Assembly (NCBI GenBank): GCA_008638375.1 | Contig: CM018046.1 | Span: 39,795,706 to 39,859,705 of the forward strand | Direction of reading: 5' to 3' | Length of the DNA: 64,000 nucleotides | Source: Nyssa sinensis | Taxonomy: Eukaryota > Streptophyta > Magnoliopsida > Cornales > Nyssaceae | Shown: one piece after another, positions 60,415 to 64,000 of the stretch | Position numbering within the stretch: position 1 is the first letter of the stretch | How the letters are laid out: the number at the start of each line of letters is the position of its first letter | Position numbers and translations under genes: made by a program | Notes under the pieces: generated by a model | Databases searched by the model: none | What the model saw: the letters and a program-made list of their open reading frames with translations, nothing else | What the model was told of the DNA's origin: nothing

Positions 60415-60458
60415 AAACAAATAATAATAAAAACAAATTTTCATGTCATTACATCAAC

Positions 60459-61085
60459 ACCCTTGTTAGAGACTTTCAGGTCAAGGCCTAAGTCACAAAG
60501 TTGTCCAACATAAAGAAGATTTAAGGATAACTAAGGCACAAGGTAAGTATCACTGACAGATAAATTAGAGGTAGAAACAGACCCTACGTGACTAACAAGC
60601 ATATGAGAACCATTGGTAGTGTTTATTGTAGGATTGGGAAAAAGAGCAGTTTTATAAGAAAAGATGGTGGAATAAGATGTCATATGGTTACAGCAAGCAG
60701 AGTCTATAAACCACTGAGATTTACCTGGGGTGATGGACAAGGTAGTGGAGGATTGGGACAAAACCTGGTGAATTAATGCCTTTACGTCAACTGCAGTGAG
60801 AGGAGTGGATGGAGACGAAGACTCGGGTGCAAAGGAAGTAGAGGAAGCAAGTGCAGCTGTCTGTTGGGAAGGAGTAGATGAGGTGGCCGCAGCTGTCTGT
60901 TGAGAAGCTTGTTGCTGCTTATAATACTTGAACTTGCGACATTCATCGATGATGTGACCATGGAAATTACACCACCTGCAAAGAGGAATCCTGGAGTTGG
61001 ATTGGGATGGTGAACGTCCAGTAGAAGATGGTGAAAGACCACGAGAAGCACCGGCAAGAACCATATCAGATGATTGCATCTTCAT
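60459..61085 (-). pseudogene. Zinc knuckle and protease of the short-LTR copia element
   Basis: CRWCNFHGHIIDEC is the Gag zinc knuckle (about 60950-60990). A Gln/Ala/Ser/Thr-rich linker follows, then KSQWFIDSACCNHMTSYS with the protease Asp at about 60700. SVSDTYLVP-stop-LSLNLLYVGQLCDLGLDL ends the domain next to the solo LTR. Apart from that stop the 184-codon frame is intact. Confidence 0.85.
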
Positions 61086-61266
61086 AATGAAACAATGAGT
61101 TTCTTCAGAGATAAGTTCAGAAACAACAGCATCTAAAGTTGGAAGTGGTTGACAATGAAGAAAAAAGGCTCAAGTAGATTCAAAATCATCATGAAAAGCC
61201 ATCATAAAGTGCATAAACTTCCATCGATCAAGCCAGGCAGCAAATGTTTGAATGTCTTGAGCACAT

Positions 61267-61630
61267 TGTCACGGGCTGGGCTCCTGACCCAAAAGCTGCA
61301 ACTGATGGGTGGAGGTACCAGACCCCTTAAATGGCCCAAGATCCCCCTACTCACAACCGATGTGGGATCGCATGTCACCGCCAGTGACAGCTCCCCCACC
61401 CGAATCCTTGACGCCCCGTCGCGGGCGGGCCCCATCTTGGCGGGTTTGGGCCGTCCGGCTTTATGGTTTCCGCCGAGCCATCGGAGTCTCGGGTCGGCTC
61501 TGATACCACTGTCACGGGCTGGGCTCCGACCCAAAAGCTGCAACTGATGGGTGGAGGTACCAGACCCCTTAAATGGCCCAAGATCCCCCTACTCACAATC
61601 GATGTGGGATCGCATGTCACCGCCGTGACA
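61267..61630 (-). mobile_element. TRIM element (terminal-repeat retrotransposon in miniature)
   Basis: 364 bp in total. Terminal repeats 61267-61389 and 61510-61630 (about 122 bp) start TGTCACGGGCTGGGCTCC and end GTGACA. The 120 bp interior has a perfect tRNA-Met primer site on the minus strand (61496-61508) one base from the right repeat, and a G-rich tract on the minus strand (CGGGTGGGGGAGC, 61390-61402) at the left repeat. There is no coding capacity. ACAT flanks both sides as a short target duplication. It splits the copia gag between KLAC and AQDI. Confidence 0.93.
61496..61508 (-). promoter_or_regulatory. Primer binding site of the TRIM
   Basis: TGGTATCAGAGCC on the minus strand, a perfect match to the initiator tRNA-Met site, one base inside the 5' terminal repeat. 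Confidence 0.92.
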
Positions 61631-62108
61631 ACATGCTAACTTTGGATCTGCGGCAAATAATTGTTCCCAAAGATGATTGGTCTGAGAACAAAAATCAGCA
61701 ATAGACTGACCTGGGTCCTGACGCATCTAATAAAGTTTAGCTTCTAGTTGAAACTCCAAGGAAGCATCATAGGTGCAGTTGTATCTTTTGGCCAGAAAAT
61801 CCCAAGTAACTTTAGCATTCCCAAGTCTTGGAAGGAGACTGTTAATGGATGGAATAGAGGTGTTGATGAACCAAGACAAAATCTTGTAGTGCGTACTACC
61901 CCACTCTTCTAGACGAGATGAAAATGCCTCTTCTGTCTCACTTTCCTTCTGTGTTGGTGCAAGCAAGGTCTCCAGTCACATAACGCCATAATCGGTGTCC
62001 TTTCAAGAAAACCTCCATATTCTGAGCCCACATACTATAATTGGATCCATCCAATATTATGTCTATAGGACGAACAATAGAATCGAGATTAGATGCAGAT
62101 TAAGACAT

Positions 62109-62582
62109 ATCGAATCTTCAAATGCATAAGCAGGTAGCAAAAATGGAACCAGGACAAAAAAAAAAATGAGCAGAAAGCACCTAATTTGTAAAAAGTCAAC
62201 GGTCAATGGTGATGTGGCGGTGGAAGCTGAAGTGGAACTAGGGCTGACGTGGCAGTGACGTGGACTAGGGCTGACGTGGCAGCGCAAGGATGATGTTGGC
62301 GCGTGGGGCTGCGCTAGGCAGTGCGACAGAATTTCAAGAGACGCGTGAGGGCTGCGTGGCAACTCCGATGGGGGCGATCTTGGAGGCATTGGACTCCTCT
62401 CGGAATGGGCTGTCCAATGGTGGTGGTACCTTTGTGAGATGGTAACCGGAACAGTGCAAAATCGAGGAAGGCAGAGAGGAGTAGCCTCGTGAGGTAAGAT
62501 ACCGTCATAAGGAAAAGCACTGAAAATTTGCCAGAAGAACGTCAGGAAAGAAAAAAAATAAGACTACAAGCCACAAGTTTAT
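62109..62582 (-). other. Leader of the short-LTR copia element
   Basis: Untranslated region between primer site and gag, with GCTGACGTGGCAG-type short repeats at 62210-62285 (GACGTGGCAG and GTGGCGG phrases three to four times). No gene is supported. Confidence 0.55.
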
Positions 62583-62595
62583 GGCTCTGATACCA
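62583..62595 (-). promoter_or_regulatory. Primer binding site of the short-LTR copia element
   Basis: TGGTATCAGAGCC on the minus strand, directly abutting the 5' LTR. Confidence 0.93.
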
Positions 62596-62760
62596 TGAAG
62601 AAATAAAGAAGAGAAAGGAATTTGTATATGTTTTCTGTGTATTTAAACTGTACAAGATGAGGCCTATTTATATGTACAATATGAGAATACAATGTAGGAA
62701 TATATACGATGTGGGACAATGTGGAAATAGAGTCTATGTGTATTCTAGAATATTCTAACA
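62596..62760 (-). repeat. 5' LTR of the short-LTR copia element
   Basis: 165 bp, partner of 54370-54535, followed by the target duplication TTTAC. Confidence 0.92.
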
Positions 62761-62765
62761 TTTAC

Positions 62766-63160
62766 TAGGATTAACTACATTTTAGTACAATAAAATTTTG
62801 TCTTAATTTCAAATAAGATTCTCAATTATTAATTGTAATAATTTAATCTTTTAATCTTATTTTAATTTAAATCAATTACAAACAATCATTTTAAAATAAT
62901 TATATTTTAGTACTATGTAATTTCATATAAATTTTAAAATAATACTCTGTAATTATAAATGAATTTTAAATAAATTTATGGGTTCAAATGATACCTTATA
63001 ATTTTAATACGAAAATAATTATTGTTAAGAATTTAAAACGGTTTGCATTTAAACTTTATTAAAATAAAATTAATAATTAAATTATTATAATTAATAATTA
63101 ATAATATTATTTAAAATCTAGACAAATCTTCGTGTTAAAATATAATTAATTTCTAATTCG
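62766..63160. other. AT-rich intergenic DNA
   Basis: Very AT-rich with many TTAAT/ATTAA words. No frame, repeat family or site is recognisable. Confidence 0.6.
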
Positions 63161-63435
63161 GATGCCTTTCCGAGTCTCCATTTATAATGTGATGGAGACG
63201 TGGGAGATATGGTATGGATGAGGAGTTGGCGGATCTTTCAAAGGACAATTTAGGTCTAATCAGCAAACCAAGTCAAAATGGCAGTGGCATTGCTCGTTGG
63301 CTCTCTTTGCCTCTCGTTTTTTTTGAATTGAAATCAGAGAGTCCGCTCGTGGGGTCTGTTGTTTCTGCCGTTCATCACATCAAAGTAATACAGACTTAGA
63401 GAGAGCAGGTAGTTCAAAGAGTAGAGAGAGACAGA

Positions 63436-63450
63436 GGGGGGGGGGGGGGG
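63436..63450. repeat. 15-base poly-G run
   Basis: Uninterrupted G run following AGAGACAGA; the length may be affected by sequencing error. Confidence 0.9.
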
Positions 63451-63568
63451 TCTGGCGCCCTAAAATTCGGGGGTGCCTTACCAGGACTGGGACAAAGTAC
63501 TGCTTTACTACGTCCAAGGAAAGGACTTCCGACCAGCTGGTAGATCCCCGTCCCACTGCAGGAATGAG

Positions 63569-63574
63569 CACGTG
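63569..63574. promoter_or_regulatory. CACGTG G-box
   Basis: A perfect palindromic CACGTG, the core bound by plant bHLH and bZIP factors. A second copy in the same GCACGTGAT context lies exactly 200 bases away at 63769. Function is inferred from the motif only. Confidence 0.35.
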
Positions 63575-63768
63575 ATTTCACTTTCCAATCTGACACTAGA
63601 ATTTGTAATACACGCGGTTTTAGGGCGAGTGGGGATTGAGGGGGCAGGTAAAAAAGCGGGTTTTAAGGGCTCAAAAAATTTGACCAATTCCCGATGAAGA
63701 GAGTGACTCGTGGCCGACAGCTATACGGTGCCCTTCCCAATCTGTGCGGGGTTTTGACTTGGAGACCG

Positions 63769-63774
63769 CACGTG
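63769..63774. promoter_or_regulatory. CACGTG G-box, second copy
   Basis: Perfect CACGTG in the context GCACGTGAT, as at 63569. Confidence 0.35.
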
Positions 63775-64000
63775 ATCTCCGTTACAACTTGTACTCTTTC
63801 AAATTCAATGCCGGCCATGCACTCGGTCGTGGCACCCACAATGGAGTTTTCTGGGAACCTATTACGGTGGGACCCCACCGAGACCGTAGACTGATGTTTT
63901 GAATGAGGGTTGGGTCAATCGGAGAGGTCGGGATTTTACGACTTAATTAAATTTTATTTTCACGCGGCTTAGCAAAAATTCGTTCGGATAAATACACGTC

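Larger units (their letters stand above)
57354..60453 (-). mobile_element. Solo LTR of a long-LTR gypsy element
   Basis: 3100 bp from TGTCACGCCCCGAATTT to TTTCATGTCATTACA, bounded by a perfect 5 bp duplication TCAAC (57349-57353 and 60454-60458). There is no internal sequence, primer site or polypurine tract. It is the same family as LTR-A at 48142. A solo LTR arises when the two LTRs of an inserted element recombine and delete the interior. Removing it restores the copia reading between DLGLDLKVSNKG and VDVQDSWMGQLLGT. Confidence 0.93.
61086..62108 (-). pseudogene. Gag of the short-LTR copia element, split by a TRIM
   Basis: Starts near the ATG at 62108 (MS-stop-SASNLDSIVRPIDI) and continues LDGSNYSMWAQNMEVFLKGH, WDFLAKRYNCTYDASLEFQL, CSQTNHLWEQLFAADPKLAC. 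After the TRIM it resumes AQDIQTFAAWLDRWKFMHFM and FLHCQPLPTLDAVVSELISE. This is the UBN2-type gag of copia elements. Stops at codon 3 and near 61727 plus the insertion disable it. Confidence 0.83.
54370..62760 (-). mobile_element. Ty1/copia LTR retrotransposon with short LTRs, carrying two nested insertions
   Basis: LTRs of 166 and 165 bp (54370-54535 and 62596-62760) begin TGAAGAAATAAAGAAGAG and end ATTCTAACA, with target duplication TTTAC (54365-54369 and 62761-62765). Gag, protease, integrase, RT and RNase H lie on the minus strand. A solo gypsy LTR (57354-60453) separates protease from integrase, and a TRIM (61267-61630) interrupts gag. The two LTRs differ at only about a dozen sites. 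The coding region still has many stops. Confidence 0.92.
63161..64000. other. GC-richer flank, possibly near a host gene beyond the window
   Basis: Base composition changes here from very AT-rich to mixed. GA-rich text (GAGAGAGCAGG, GTAGAGAGAGACAGAG), a 15-G run (63436-63450) and two CACGTG boxes occur. Open frames exist on both strands (up to about 74 codons), but none resembles a known protein or has supporting structure. A promoter or 5' region of a neighbouring gene is possible but unproven. Confidence 0.35.

Noticed and set aside
61202..61620. Minus-strand frames of 81-113 codons across the TRIM
   Set aside because: They read through the terminal repeats, repeat the same phrase twice and have no coding support; the TRIM is non-coding.

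Overview
This 64 kb window is plant nuclear DNA, almost certainly from an angiosperm and probably a dicot; I cannot name the species. I find no complete host gene. Nearly everything I can classify is LTR retrotransposon sequence, much of it nested, with plant-type priming sites (initiator tRNA-Met in most elements) and AT-rich, microsatellite-bearing DNA between insertions. There are no bacterial features, no CRISPR, and no tRNA or rRNA genes that I can support.

Layout: 1-3150 is AT-rich intergenic DNA with a 20-G run, two direct duplications and TA/CA microsatellites. 3156-13794 is a full-length Ty3/gypsy element of the Tat type (Tat-1), on the minus strand, with target duplication AATAT. 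14326-23370 is a second, diverged Tat element (Tat-2) that has lost its 5' LTR and the start of gag. Both carry an extra gene on the opposite strand between pol and the 3' LTR, with introns and a TATA box in corresponding places, and tandem repeats between the two coding units. 23371-28037 is a Ty1/copia element (plus strand) that stops inside the integrase/RT linker. It abuts 28040-32343, the remnant of a long-LTR gypsy element (Tekay/Del-like) with only about 0.7 kb of non-coding core. 32344-34143 is unclassified.

34149-47579 is an Ale-type copia element (minus strand, TSD CCTTG). Its reverse transcriptase is split by a second long-LTR, coreless gypsy element at 35480-44042. This one has two LTRs of about 3.95 kb around a 0.64 kb non-coding core. 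48142-53856 holds two adjoining long-LTR fragments (LTR-A and LTR-C). 54370-62760 is a third copia element (minus strand, TSD TTTAC). It is interrupted by a 3.1 kb solo LTR (57354-60453, TSD TCAAC, same family as LTR-A) and by a 364 bp TRIM element (61267-61630). 62766-64000 ends with a more GC-rich stretch carrying a 15-G run and two CACGTG boxes; it may be the flank of a host gene beyond the window.

Every gag-pol here is broken by stops, frameshifts or insertions, so these are relics. The most interesting signals are the intron-bearing antisense genes of the two Tat elements, the repeat arrays next to them, and a group of long-LTR elements whose cores are reduced to a primer site, a few hundred non-coding bases and a polypurine tract. 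The long LTRs also share internal repeat modules and GACCCG-rich, potentially quadruplex-forming blocks.
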